From Symbiodinium natans (taxonomy: Eukaryota; Sar; Dinophyceae; Suessiales; Symbiodiniaceae): 64,000 nucleotides of DNA. The translations under genes and the position numbers were made by a program. Where the stretch lies: positions 73,501-137,500 of the forward strand of contig CAJNDS010000430.1 in assembly GCA_905221605.1 (NCBI GenBank). The letters are read 5' to 3'. Of the stretch, positions 1-9,949 are shown one piece after another; position 1 is the first letter of the stretch, and each line of letters begins with the position of its first letter. Under the pieces are notes generated by a model. It made no database searches and was not told the DNA's origin. It saw nothing but the letters and a program-made list of their open reading frames with translations.

Positions 1-49
1 AAGGCTAAATTGCAGCAAGTAGGGTTTCATTTAGGGCTTAGGGTTTGGG

Positions 50-113
50 GATTAGGGTTTAGGGTTTAGGGTTTAGGGTTTAGGGTTTAGGGTTTAGGGT
101 TTAGGGTTTAGGG
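50..113 (+). repeat. Telomere-type array (TTTAGGG)
   Basis: Near-perfect head-to-tail TTTAGGG copies. Non-telomeric sequence lies on both sides, so this is an interstitial array, not a chromosome end. A variant TTTAGGGG run follows at about 214-270. Confidence 0.95.
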
Positions 114-299
114 GCTCAAGGCTTTTGAACCGCTATAACCCTATAAGACTCATCCCAGCAACGGCGGAACTCTTGGGTCTTAAAGGTTTCGAGGGTTTAG
201 TTTTCAGGGCTTAGGGTTTAGGGTTTAGGGGTTTAGGGGTTTAGGGGTTTAGGGGTTTAGGGGTTTAGGGTTTAGGGCTTGAGGTTCATGGTGCTTAGT

Positions 300-410
300 A
301 ACCAACTAGAGCGGTACTTCTAACCCACTTATAAGCCCCCTAAGTGCCCTAATATGGTTATAAGTACAGTTATAAGTACAGTTACAACTGGTAAACAAGT
401 ACCATGAACC
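300..410. repeat. Dispersed short element, family F9, copy 1
   Basis: Shares its order of motifs (AACCCACTTATAAGCCCC, AAGTGCCCTAATA, GGTTATAAG repeats, ending near ACCATGAACCT) with 13757-13910. AT-richer than its surroundings and without arrays inside. No coding frame seen. Transposition class unknown. Confidence 0.55.
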
Positions 411-413
411 TGC

Positions 414-1200
414 ACGTAGGGTATATGGGGTTTTATAGGGATTTAGAGATGCTGATCGGGTTGCTTACAGGAGTTATAGGGTTTATGGCTTTCAACCCTA
501 AACCCGACAAAAACCTGTTGGGGGGGGTGCAATCCCCCGCAGTGGCCTCCCCAGTTTTCGCCACGGCCTTGCTGGGACCTTTCGCAGCGTTCGGCCCTCC
601 ACCCCCCGACCCACCAAGCTCCTGAAGCCCCAAACCTCAAAACCTCAAACCTCAAAACCCTAAACCCGAAACCCGAAACCCTAAACCCTAAACCCAAGCC
701 CCTTAAACCCAAAGCCTCATCCCGTTCTCAAAGCCCTATGAAGCTCCAGGAAGCCCAGGAACAGCACCCGCTTTCTGGCAGAGATTCTTTCAAATGGTTC
801 ATTCTCTAGGGTTTAGGGTTTGGGGTTTAGGGTTTAGGGTAACCCCCCTTGGCTGGTTTTGTGGAGGAGATGTGCGCTCATCACAAGCCCCTCCCTACGC
901 GCCCGAAATCCGTTCGCCCCATACGCCTGCATCCGCATTCCCTCTCGCTGTCACAGGACTCCTGAATCTGGGATCGAGATGTCTTTCCAGATTGAGTAGC
1001 CCCCTCCCTCGGCCCGCGATCCCTAAACCGCAACCCGAGCTCCTCAACCCCAAACCAAATGCCGTAGGCTTCCGGGTTGCTTCATTTGCCAAGGAGCCTC
1101 CCCCCCCCCTTCCAACCCTTATACCCCTTCACCCTAAACCCTAAACCCTAAACCCTACTGTAAGTCCCAAAACCCTAAGTTACACTCAAGCCTCAGTCCT
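414..1200. other. Gene-poor stretch
   Basis: Short telomere-type tracts in both orientations separated by C-rich filler. Open frames here are proline-rich or repeat translations and I support none of them as a gene. Confidence 0.5.
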
Positions 1201-1302
1201 AAGGTAGCGTTTCCTTCCAAGGACCCGGCCCAGCGCCAGCGGCCGCCGGGGCTTTGGCAAGCCGAAGCTCATTGACGACACCATGGCTCGGCTGCTTTGG
1301 GG

Positions 1303-1392
1303 TTAGGGTTTAGGGTTTAGGGTTTAGGGTTTAGGGTTTAGGGTTTAGGGTTTAGGGTTTAGGGTTTAGGGTTTAGGGTTTAGGGTTTAGGG
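1303..1392 (+). repeat. Telomere-type array (TTTAGGG)
   Basis: About 13 perfect copies directly after a GC-rich island (1205-1300). The island is open on the minus strand from a possible AG acceptor (AAAGCAG) but its frame is undecided, so it is not called separately. Confidence 0.95.
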
Positions 1393-2520
1393 TGAAGGGT
1401 TTAAAGATCTCGGGTTTTTGTTGCAGGGCTTGCCGGCTTGAGGGGGTTTAGGGTTTAGGGTTTCGGGTTTGGGGTTTAGGCTTCAGGGTTTGGGATTTTG
1501 GGACCTTGGGGGCTGAAGGCTAAACCGGGGGGGTTTAGGATGTAGGGGTTTGGAGGCTTCGGGCTTGTAGGGCTTTCAAAAAGTTCGCCAGAGGCATGGC
1601 TGCAGGCTCTAGCGGTTTTTAGGGTTCGGGGTGGGTTTGGGGTTTGGGGTTTGGGGTTTGGGGTTTAGGGTTTAGGGTTTCGGGTTTAGGGTTTAGGGCC
1701 TAGGGTTTAGGGACTCGGGCTTAAAACTCCGCTAGTCATCCTGACGCTAAGCCTGTACGGCTGCTGATGTTGCGAGCTGAATAAGAAGGGCCACCCTTCT
1801 GCCCCCCAGCCCTCAAAGCGTAGACCCTACTCTAGACGCCCACCTTGGCCCTGAAACCCCAAGCCCTAAACCCTAGCCCTAAACCCTAAACCCCAAACCC
1901 TAAGCCCTAAGCCCTAAACCCCAAACCCGAAACCTTCTACGCCAGACTTTCATCTGACCCACTGTGGGATCCTTATTATTATCTTTATTTGGGGGGGGTT
2001 AACCCTAAACCCTGAACCCTAAATCCCGCCCCCGCCCCCTTGATTTTTATAAGGCTTCGGATTCAGCGCATGCTCCTCCTCCACCCCCGTCCCCCTTTGG
2101 CATCATCTGGGCTTGGTACTTCGAATCTCAGGTCATTTAGGGTTTACGGGTTTGCGGGTTTTGGGGGGTTTGGGGGGTTTGGGGGTTTAGTTGGGATTGA
2201 AGAATTTGAGGGTGGAGGCCTGGTTCAGCATACATTTCTTCTGGAGACCTCCACCGAACACATTACCCGAGAAGAAGAGGGGGCACAAGGCTTTCGGAAG
2301 GGGGAGGGGGGGAGACCCTAAACCCTAGACCCTACTGGACCCTAAACCCTAAACCCTAAACCCTATCACTCTTCGAACCCGCTTCCCCAGGATTTCAATA
2401 TGGCCTCTAGACCAAACAACCTTCTTGTTAGGAATACTCTTGCCAGAAACCTCAGCCCGCAGCCTCAAGACCTTGACCAACCCTAAACCTTTGAACCCTA
2501 AACTCTAAACCCTCAACCCT

Positions 2521-2605
2521 GAACCCTGAACCCTAAACCCTAAACCCTAAACCCTAAACCCTGAACCCTAAACCCTAAACCCTAAACCCTAAACCCTAAA
2601 CCCTC
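2521..2605 (-). repeat. Telomere-type array (CCCTAAA)
   Basis: About 12 copies in C-rich orientation. It borders a GC-rich island at 2606-2680 whose minus-strand reading starts after a good acceptor (CTGTCCCAG), giving LLVRREGAVSQDATG; no clear donor, so left as a note. Confidence 0.95.
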
Positions 2606-2941
2606 CGCTGAGGGCGGTGCCCGTCGCATCCTGGCTCACAGCGCCCTCTCGCCTGACGAGCAGGCTGGGACAGAGGGCTCGGGTTCAGGGTTTAGGGTTT
2701 AGGGCTTCGGGTTTAGGGTTTAGGGATTAGGGCTTAGGGTTTAGGATTTAGGGCTTAGGGCTTAGCTTAGGGCGTAGGGGGTGTGGTGCGCGTAGGGGAC
2801 GTGGGAGGCGTTGGGGGTGGTAGGGGTGTCGGGTAGGGCGCAAACCCCTTTAAATACCCCTTGAAAAACCTTCTTTGGCCGCACCCCACACGAGCCAGTT
2901 CAGTTGAAAGGGTTTAGGGTCTCTGAAAATGAATCTTAAAC

Positions 2942-3053
2942 AGGGTTTAGGGTTTAGGGTTTAGGGTTTAGGGTTTAGGGTTTAGGGTTTAGGGTTTAGG
3001 GTTTAGGGTTTAGGGTTCGGGTTTAGGGTTTAGGGTTTAGGGTTTAGGGTTTA
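2942..3053 (+). repeat. Telomere-type array (TTTAGGG)
   Basis: About 16 copies with one TTCGGG interruption. Confidence 0.95.
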
Positions 3054-3231
3054 GGCATTCTTCCTAAGCAGGATCCTCTTGAAGCCCTTTCCGGCGGCTC
3101 CAGACCGCACCTGCCGGAGGGATCTCCAGGCACATGAACGACCCTAAACCCTAAACCCTATACCCTATACCCTAAACCCTAAACCCTAAACCCCAAACCC
3201 AAACCCTAAACCCTAAACCCTCCAGTTGCAC

Positions 3232-3281
3232 CTTCCGGAAGCTCAGGGCGGAGGGGTGCTCTGCTCTCCCTCTCATCCGCG
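3232..3281 (-). CDS. Candidate internal exon, unknown protein
   Basis: Open frame ends with AEHPSALSFRK and then GTGCAACTGG, a good donor form (AAG|GTGCAA). The acceptor (TGGGAG) is poor. The upstream intron would contain F13 element copy 1. Confidence 0.3.
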
Positions 3282-3307
3282 CTCCCAGGCATGGAAATGG
3301 AGATCAC

Positions 3308-3410
3308 AGGGTTAGCAGGGAATGAGGGAATGAGGTGCCCTATAAACCCTAAACCCTAAACCCTAAACCTATATAATCCCTTAAAGGGTATACATTCCCT
3401 AATAAGCAAC
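3308..3410. repeat. Inverted-repeat element, family F13, copy 1
   Basis: Starts GCAGGGAATGAGGGAATGAGG and ends near CATTCCCTAATAAG, so the ends are inverted copies of AGGGAATG. A CCCTAAA tract of about 25 bp lies inside. Related copies at 35730-35825 and 56848-56970. Confidence 0.55.
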
Positions 3411-3909
3411 AGCAAGAAGATGGTGCGGGCGGTCCCTTCCTTCGTGTTCTGCCATCTTCACGAGTGTGCAAAGGGCACTTTTCCCGTTCACTTCTGTAAT
3501 CTTATTAGCGGCCCCTTTGCTCCCTTGTAATATTGTAGTGTGAAGAGAAAACAATATAATATCATGGGAAGCTCGCGGCTGTAATCACATTATAGCGTGT
3601 GGACGTAACGCGCTTTTTCTCCTTTCTTCTTACAGAATCCAAGAAAACACTGGTCCTGGAAGCATCAGAGATGCCTACAGTCTGGCCCCGCAGGCGCAAG
3701 CCCTAAAGGCTCAACTCTCTTCAGTGACTTACGGTTTCGGGTTTGGGGCTTTTGGGTTAGGGTTTAGGGTTTCGGGTTTAGGGCTTAGGGGTTTAGGGTT
3801 TAGGGTTTAGGGTTCAGGGTTTCGGGTTTAGGGCTTAGGGTTTCGGGCTTAGGGCTTAGGGTTTAGGGTTGGGGTCTCGAGCCCGGTAGCCGTAACCGAG
3901 GGCCCTAAC

Positions 3910-3952
3910 CCGCGCGGATGCCAGGGCCCTCGCTCATGGTCAGCACCTGCGG
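3910..3952 (-). CDS. Candidate small exon, unknown protein
   Basis: Acceptor CTACACCCCAG, then 14 codons (VLTMSEGPGIRA), then donor GTTAGGGC formed by telomere-like sequence. The island lies between two arrays of the same orientation. Confidence 0.35.
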
Positions 3953-3959
3953 CTGGGGT

Positions 3960-4088
3960 GTAGGGTTTAGGGTTTAGGGTTTAGGGTTTAGGGTTTAGGG
4001 TTTAGGGTTTAGGGTTTAGGGTTTAGGGTTTAGGGTTTAGGGTTTAGGGTTTAGGGTTTAGGGTTTAGGGTTTAGGGTTTAGGGATTA
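3960..4088 (+). repeat. Telomere-type array (TTTAGGG)
   Basis: About 18 perfect copies, among the longer uninterrupted arrays in the window. Confidence 0.97.
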
Positions 4089-4754
4089 GGGTGAAGGAGG
4101 TATAGCTTTAGAATCTGCGGGTTGAAGGTGTGGGGTTTGGGGTTTTGGGGTGCTATGTGGCATGTCCTCTAAACTACGGCCCTCGATCCCAAAACCATGA
4201 AGGCTTAGATTAGGGGTTAGGGTCTAGGGTTTGGGGAATTCTAATCCGGTACTCATTTCTGAGACGCTGGATTTGGAAACCTAACTACCCTGAACAGCAC
4301 CGGGGGCCCCCTCAAGCCTCCAACCCCCTCCCCGAAGGCTCTCAATGCTTAGTGGACTTCTGCTTGCATGCTTCGATGGCAAATGGGAAATCATGGCCGG
4401 CATCTTTTGGGGAAATCATGGTACCACCTAAGCCGAAAAACCCTGAACCTTAAACCAAGGGCTACCCACACAGCCCTAAACTCTCAACCCTGAACCCCCA
4501 AGACCTGAACCCTGAACCCCCGGACGCTAAACCCTAAACGCCCTAAATGCCCTAAACCCTAAACCCTAACCCCTTAAACCCCAAACGCCCTAGATGCTCA
4601 ATTTGGGGTTCCTGGCCTCGTGCGGGCACCGCCTCTGCAGGAGGGGGAACCTCCGCCTCCCAGCTTGGGTTCTCGTTGGCTAGGGTACCACTGGGCTACT
4701 AAGTAGGGCTTTCGCGTCAAGGGTTTTGGGGTTTGAGGCCTTCAGGGTGAAGGC

Positions 4755-4822
4755 GTTTAGGGTTTAGGGTTTAGGGTTTAGGGTTTAGGGTTTAGGGTTT
4801 AGGGTTTAGGGTTTAGGGTTTC
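4755..4822 (+). repeat. Telomere-type array (TTTAGGG)
   Basis: About 9 copies immediately beside the candidate exon at 4835-4895. Confidence 0.95.
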
Positions 4823-4834
4823 GACTAGGGTTTC

Positions 4835-4895
4835 CAGTTGTCTTGGGGCATCTGCTCTATGAGTTGGAGGAGCTCCGCTGGGCGCAGCCTTCGCG
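4835..4895 (-). CDS. Candidate exon, unknown protein
   Basis: Acceptor GGCGCCTTGCAG, then a strongly protein-like frame (RPAELLQLIEQMPQDNW). No GT follows; the likeliest end is a GA donor (CTG|GAAACCC) or the frame stops at TAG soon after. GA donors are known in dinoflagellates. Confidence 0.4.
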
Positions 4896-5000
4896 CTGCA
4901 AGGCGCCTACAACCCTCAACCCTAAACCCTAAACCCTGAACTTTACCCTAAACCCAAAACCCTAAACCCTGAACTTTACCCTACACCCTGAACCCTACAC

Positions 5001-5096
5001 CCTTTTCTCCGCAAAGGCCGTTGGGTCTGAAGATCTCGTTCAGCTTGTAAGGAGCGGTCTTTCCCGTCGCCCCTTCTGGGATGAAGTGGTCTGTTG
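5001..5096 (-). CDS. Candidate exon, unknown protein
   Basis: One of the clearest islands. Acceptor AGCGTCGTCAG, 31 codons containing HFIPEGATGKTAPYKL and NEIFRPNGLCGEK, then donor AAAGG|GTGTAGGG. The family is not recognised. It would lie directly downstream of the exon at 5223-5282 if both belong to one gene. Confidence 0.5.
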
Positions 5097-5119
5097 CTGA
5101 CGACGCTTCTCAGCCTCAC

Positions 5120-5170
5120 CCTAAACCCTAAACCCTAAACCCTAAACCCTAAACCCTAAACCCTAAACCG
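5120..5170 (-). repeat. Telomere-type array (CCCTAAA)
   Basis: About 7 copies between two candidate minus-strand exons, so it would form most of an intron only about 126 bp long. Confidence 0.93.
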
Positions 5171-5222
5171 ACAATGTCATTCTCCGCCTTGGAGCAACCC
5201 GCCTCCTCCGTGTTCTACGGGC

Positions 5223-5282
5223 CTCGGGCTGCGAATCTCAAGACTGATAAGCTCTGGGCAATATTGCGGCAGGGCGTGCTGC
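5223..5282 (-). CDS. Candidate exon resembling the end of a kinesin motor domain
   Basis: Acceptor AAGATGCAG, then a frame with NIAQSLSVLRFAAR, which resembles the conserved kinesin segment ending in LRFA.RA that closes the motor domain. Donor would be GC (GAG|GCCCGT). The opposite strand is also open (VFYGPRAANLKTDKLW), so strand is not certain. No P-loop or switch exon was found upstream. Kinesin is a tentative call. Confidence 0.35.
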
Positions 5283-5352
5283 CTGCATCTTAGATTGAAA
5301 CCCTGAGCCCTAACCCTTAAACATCAAAACCCTAAACCCTGCACCCGAAATC

Positions 5353-5525
5353 ATTGAGCCCTGAAGAGGCTCCCTAAATCCGCGCCTAGTATGGCCCTTA
5401 TCTTCCCTTAAAATCATTGAGCCCTGAAGAGGCTCCCTAAATCCGCGCCTAGTATGGCCCTTATCTTCCCTTAGGGGATCTGTGAAACGGGTCCCAAACG
5501 CAAGGGTACAACCCGAGGGGCCCAA
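5353..5525. repeat. Tandemly duplicated element, family F11, copy 1
   Basis: A segment of about 62 bp (ATCATTGAGCCCTGAAGAGG through ATGGCCCTTATCTTCCCTTA) occurs twice head to tail, the second copy running into GGGATCTGTGAAACGGGTCCC. Related sequence (CCTAATATGGCCCTTATATT) at 39500-39650. Open on the minus strand only because the duplication keeps frame. Confidence 0.7.
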
Positions 5526-5699
5526 GGCAAAATCCCAAGATTTAGGGACTTTGAGGGATGCTTCGGGCTGTATACTCCTTTTTCAAGCCTGGGAGTTGAG
5601 GTGGCATGGTACATCCCCAAACCCAAAACCCTAAACCCGAATTAAGCCCTGAACCCTAAACCCTAAATAAGCCCTAAACCCTAAACCCCAAACCACAAA

Positions 5700-5757
5700 C
5701 CCTAAACCCTAAACCCTGAACCCTAAACCCTAAACCCTAAACCCTAAACCCTAAACA
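5700..5757 (-). repeat. Telomere-type array (CCCTAAA)
   Basis: About 8 copies. The GC-rich island at 5775-5848 beside it reads on the minus strand from CTCCTCCAG as a Pro-rich frame; no convincing donor. Confidence 0.93.
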
Positions 5758-5857
5758 GACATAAGCCCTAAGGCCCGACGCCTCGCCCGGCTGGTACACG
5801 GAGTCCGGGGGCGGGCGTGGGGGAGGCTCCCTGGAGGAGGGCGCGCTTTAGGGTTCA

Positions 5858-6480
5858 GGGTGCGCTCTGTTTAGGGCCTAGGGTTTAGGGGAAAAAGGGT
5901 TTAGGGTTTATGTAGGGCTTAGGGTCTGATTGGGGTTTAGGGTTTAGGGTTGAGGATGAGGGTCTAGGGTTTAGGGTTTAGGCTTGTTCACCAGCAAACT
6001 AGGACTTGAAAGGGAGCCCTTCTTTGCCAGAGGAATCCTAAACCCGAAAGATAAAGCAATCCTAGGTTGAAGAATGTGTGGAAGTAAGGGTTTAGGCCAA
6101 GCAGAAGCTCAGTAATGCCCTACGCCCTAAACCCAAAACTCTAAACGCTAAATCCTAAACCCCAAAACCTAAACCCTAAGACATTATGGCCCTCACTCAC
6201 TTTCTCTCTTAAAATAACATGTGTTTATTTATCTATTTTTTACTTTCTTATTTTAATTTTTTTTGGGGGGGCACCCTACGTGCAGGCCGTAGGAGAAGGA
6301 GACCCAAGCAGGGGACCAGAGCTTTGGGCTGAGGGTTTCTAGGGTGTAGGGTGTTTAGGGTTTCTAGGGTTGAGAGTTTTGGCGTGGGGGTTTAGGGATT
6401 CTAGGGTTTAGGGTTTAGGGTGTTTAGGGTGTTTAGGGTTTCTAGGGTTTCTAGGGTTTATTGAGAGCTTGGGTTTCTAG
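5858..6480. other. Stretch without a supported gene
   Basis: Degenerate TTTAGGG and TTTCTAGGG tracts, a T-rich patch at about 6200-6265 and C-rich filler. Nothing coding that I can defend. Confidence 0.5.
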
Positions 6481-6500
6481 GGTTTAGGAGGCCGAGCCAC

Positions 6501-6818
6501 GTGTCTGATGTTGCGACGCAACATCGTGTTGACCTGAGATGTGGGCTCGCCGAATGTGAAGTCTGGACTCACTGTTCAGACTCAGGTGTCCACGAGGGCA
6601 TACAGCATATCCATGGCAAGCAAAAAAACGCCACGTTTGACCCAGTTGCACGCTCGCAGGCGTGCCAGACCTGCAGCACGCGCTTCGTTTCCTTGGATAC
6701 TCTGGAAGCGCGTGGGCTGAGGTGCAGAGCCATCAGCGCTAAAGCTCGAAAAGCCAGAGCCACCACACATCCAAAGAACCAAAGCGTGCAAGACCCGTAT
6801 CCGAACCCAGAGCCCTGA
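6501..6818 (+). CDS. Open frame with a zinc-finger-like Cys pair, possibly a decayed fragment
   Basis: 105 codons of normal composition in a stretch free of telomere repeats. It contains CQTCSTRF followed after some residues by a Leu and a Cys, loosely like the C-terminal Cys/His motif of dinoflagellate non-LTR retrotransposons, but the expected His is Arg. HIHGK lies upstream. The minus strand is open across the same bases within a much longer repeat-derived frame. Function unknown. Confidence 0.3.
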   Translation: MSDVATQHRVDLRCGLAECEVWTHCSDSGVHEGIQHIHGKQKNATFDPVARSQACQTCSTRFVSLDTLEARGLRCRAISAKARKARATTHPKNQSVQDPYPNPEP

Positions 6819-6904
6819 ACGGATCTAGCATGTATGTGTATACAGTATATACAGTGCATGTATACATGCGAAACCGGCATACTCAGGTAGAGTTTAAGGC
6901 CGTT

Positions 6905-7085
6905 TAGGGCCCCAACGCTTCGGAGCCTGAAAGGTTTCCCCAAACCCTTCGGACCCTGAAGGGTTTCCCCCAAACACTTCGGAGCCTGAAGGGTTTCCAC
7001 AAACCCTTCGGACGAAGGATCTCCCAAGCTTTTCGGAGCCTGAAGCCTGAAGGATTTCCCCAAACCTTTCGGGGCCTGAACGCCC
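6905..7085. repeat. Palindromic unit array, left arm of a larger structure
   Basis: Five or more imperfect units of about 30-35 bp built on CCTGAAGGGTTTCCCCAAACCCTTCGG. The opposite orientation occurs at 7915-8205, so the two arms form an inverted repeat around the minisatellite. Confidence 0.75.
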
Positions 7086-7214
7086 CCAGCCAGCCCCCCC
7101 AGCCCAATCACACTCCCCCCACTCCCCCCCGCCCCCTCACTCCCCCCCACTCCCCCACTTCCCCACCCACCCTTGCCGACGAAGGGGATTAACATTTTAA
7201 GTCGGATTGGAGAG

Positions 7215-7890
7215 CCCCTCCGAATGATAAACTTGCAAGGTTCGGGGCCCAGAGCCCCCACCCAAATGATAAACTTGCAAGGTTCGGGACCCAGAGCCCC
7301 TCCCCGAATGATAAACTTGCAAGGTTCGGGACCCAGAGGCCTCCCGAATGATAAACTTGCAAGATTCGGGACCCAGAGCCCCTCCGAATGATAAATTCGC
7401 AAGGTTCGAGACCCAGAGCCCCTCCCCGAATGATAAACTTGCAAGATTCGGGACCCAGAGCCGCTCCGAATGATAAACTTGCAAGGTTCGGGACCCAGAG
7501 CCCCTCCCCGAATGATAAACTTGCAAGGTTCGGGACCCAGAACCCCCTCCGAATGATAAATTCGCAAGGTTCGGGACCCAGAGCCCCTCCGAATGATACA
7601 CTTGCAAGGTTCGGGGCCCAGAGCCCCTCCGAATGATAAATTCGCAAGGTTCGGGACCCAGAGCCCCTCCGAATAATAAACTTGCAAGGTTCCGGACCCA
7701 GAGCCCCTCCGAATGATAAACTTGCAAGGTTCGGGACCCAGAACCCCTCCGAATGATAAACTTGCAAGGTTCGGGACCCAGAGCCCCCCGAATGATAAAC
7801 TTGCAAGGTTCGGGACCCAGAGCCCCTCCGAATGATAAACTTGCAAGGTTCGGGACCCAGAGCCCCTCCGAATGATAAACTTGATCGATT
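7215..7890. repeat. Minisatellite, 17 copies of a 37-43 bp unit
   Basis: Seventeen copies of a unit whose core is GAATGATAAACTTGCAAGG followed by TTCGGGACCCAGAGCCCCTC. Most spacings are 40-42 bp, with several units shortened by 1-5 bp. Open on both strands in several frames, which explains long apparent ORFs of 170-440 codons here; none is a gene. Confidence 0.93.
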
Positions 7891-7914
7891 TCAGTATTAA
7901 AAAAATCACATCAG

Positions 7915-8205
7915 GCCCTGAAGGGTTTGGGGAAACCCTTCAGGCCCTGAAGGGTTTGGGGATACCTGTCGCTCTGAAGGGTGGGGAACCCGTCAGGCCC
8001 TGAAGGGTTTGGAGAAACCCTTGAGGCTCTGAAGGGTTTGGAGAACCTTTCAGATCCTGAAGGATTTGGGAAAACCCTTTGAAGGGTTTGGGGAAAAACA
8101 CTTCAGGCCCTGAAGGATTTGAGAAAACCCTTCAGGTCCTGAAGGGTTTAGAAAGACACTTCAAGCCTTGAAGGGTTTGGGAAAACCCGTCAGGCCCTGA
8201 ACCCC
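7915..8205. repeat. Palindromic unit array, right arm
   Basis: About eight imperfect units of CCTTCAGGCCCTGAAGGGTT, each a near-perfect palindrome, joined by TGGGGAAA. Inverted with respect to 6905-7085. Confidence 0.75.
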
Positions 8206-8419
8206 AGACCCCAGAATGTATTTTTTAGCTAGCCATAAACGCTAGAGTTTAGGGTTTAGGGCCCCTAAACCCCAAACCCTAAACCCGAACCCTAAACCCC
8301 AGAGTTTAGGGTTTAAGGCCCTAAAACCCTACACCCTGACCCTAGAGTTTAGGGTTCAGGACGCCAAAACCCTAAACCTTAGCCCTAAACCCTAGAGTTT
8401 AGGGTATAGGAACCCCAAA

Positions 8420-9710
8420 TAGTGGGGGAAAGCAACAGCAGTTCACTTCAGCAGAACCACAACTTGCATTTAAGCAATCGCAAAATTATCAAAATTCGGT
8501 CAGCTCCCTTCAGGACCTGAAGGCTTTAGAGAATCTTCCAGACCCTGAGATGTTCAGGATCCTTTCTTTCAGAATTAAATACCAGATCCCGGTATAGCAG
8601 AAAATATATTATACATCATCAGTCGATTGTAGAGGGTTTGCTCCATGTGTGATCTGTAATTCCAAATCCATACATTCACAATTTAATCGTGGAAAATCCC
8701 TCATTCCCTACCTGAGAATGCCCGAGCATCATTTCCAGGGTCGCCGTAACGGACAAGAAGAAAGGTACGTGCAAGCCGGCTCCAGCCCCACAGCCACGGA
8801 TGCTGGTATTAGGCGCTCGGCAACAAAAGATCTTAAATGGCGCTACTGAAAGCAGCCTTCAAAAAATAACGCCACCAAAGGCAGCCTTAAAAGAAACCCA
8901 GTTAAAACACCAAAAAAAAGCCCAGTGGGGCTAATTAAAAGGCCCGACCCGCAGCAGTCAACGACCCCCTTGCTCACATCTTCTAATCCTATGTCGTGCC
9001 CGTAGGCTAAAATCTTTGCCGAACAGATATACATATATATATATATATGTAGCACAACCCCAAAGACGATATTGTGGTGAGCAAGGGGGCTAGGCCCGTG
9101 AAAGTGCAACAAAGACTCTGTAAATTTAACCCTAAACCTTCACACAACTAAAGACAAGTGCCTATTCGAATATCAATCCACCCGCTACACATGTCTTCCA
9201 TTTCAATTATAAACTAAAACCAACCCAGCATGGTTACGCGCGACGCCCCGGTACAGGGGGTTCCTCTGCAGCATCTGGGCACCGAAGTGCCGCCCGAGGA
9301 ACCCCCTGCCCATCTCGTAGGGGAGTACACAGTTCCGTTTATTATGCAGTTAGCTGCTGCCTTAGCTACGGTTTTACCGACAACTCGAACTGTGAACTCC
9401 CCTAAAATAATGGCCGCGCAGCGGCTTCCGAGACGAGGAGATGTAAGGCAAGGACAATTAACGCAGATCTACTTCAACACTTCTACGCCCGTCCAACCCC
9501 AAAGCTAGCATATAAAAACAAGCTACAACCCCGCACTGCGAAACGGAACTATGAACCCACACTCCTCGTCTCGGAAGCACGCTAGAAAAAAAAGATGTCA
9601 GTAAAGGCACAGCTTGCCGACTTGCAGAAAAAAAACGAGCAAGGGATCTTTGTCCCTGGGGGGGGGGGTATTGAAAAAATGGGTAGGATGCGTTAATACA
9701 TGAATACATT
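8420..9710. other. Array-free unique DNA with inverted repeats
   Basis: Unusual in this window for having almost no telomere repeats. It holds an AT run at about 9027-9050 flanked by a perfect inverted repeat (CCCCCTTGCTCAC at 8965-8976 and its complement near 9078-9089), a 17-bp perfect inverted repeat (GCTTCCGAGACGAGGAG at about 9424-9440 and 9565-9581) and a 13-bp one near 9260/9298. A 92-codon plus frame (9230-9508) spans these arms; its reading depends on inverted repeats and I do not call it a gene. Confidence 0.55.
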
Positions 9711-9713
9711 TGT

Positions 9714-9716
<3 letters not shown>

Positions 9717-9748
<32 letters not shown>
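9717..9748. repeat. AT dinucleotide microsatellite
   Basis: About 15 TA units, followed at once by degenerate TTTAGGGTT sequence to about 9930. Confidence 0.95.
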
Positions 9749-9750
<2 letters not shown>

Positions 9751-9949
9751 GATTTAGAGTTTAAGGTTTAGGGTTTAAGGTTCAGGGTTCAGGGTTCAGG
9801 GTTGAGGATTTAGGGTTTAAAGTTTAGGGTTTAGAGTGTAGGGTTTAGGGTTGAAGGTTTTGGGTTTAGGGTCTAAGTTTTAGGGTTTAAGGTAGGGCTT
9901 AAAGTTTAGGGTTTAGGGCTTGAAAGGTGAAACGGAGCTTAAGCCCCTT

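Noticed and set aside
50-120. Chromosome end (true telomere) at the start of the window
   Set aside because: The array is short and followed by more than 60 kb with dozens of similar arrays in both orientations; sequence before it is not telomeric.
443-712. Repeated GLGFRV / LNPKP proteins (here and at many other places)
   Set aside because: These are the six-frame readings of TTTAGGG/TTTGGGG and CCCTAAA repeats.
7215-7890. CRISPR-like array
   Set aside because: Units are contiguous tandem copies without unique spacers, in a eukaryotic setting with no cas genes.
6569-7909. 446-codon minus-strand ORF
   Set aside because: Its length comes from the 41-bp minisatellite and the palindromic arms, which lack stops in several frames on both strands.
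9230-9508. 92-codon plus-strand protein
   Set aside because: Spans several inverted-repeat arms, and no splice, start or family evidence supports it.
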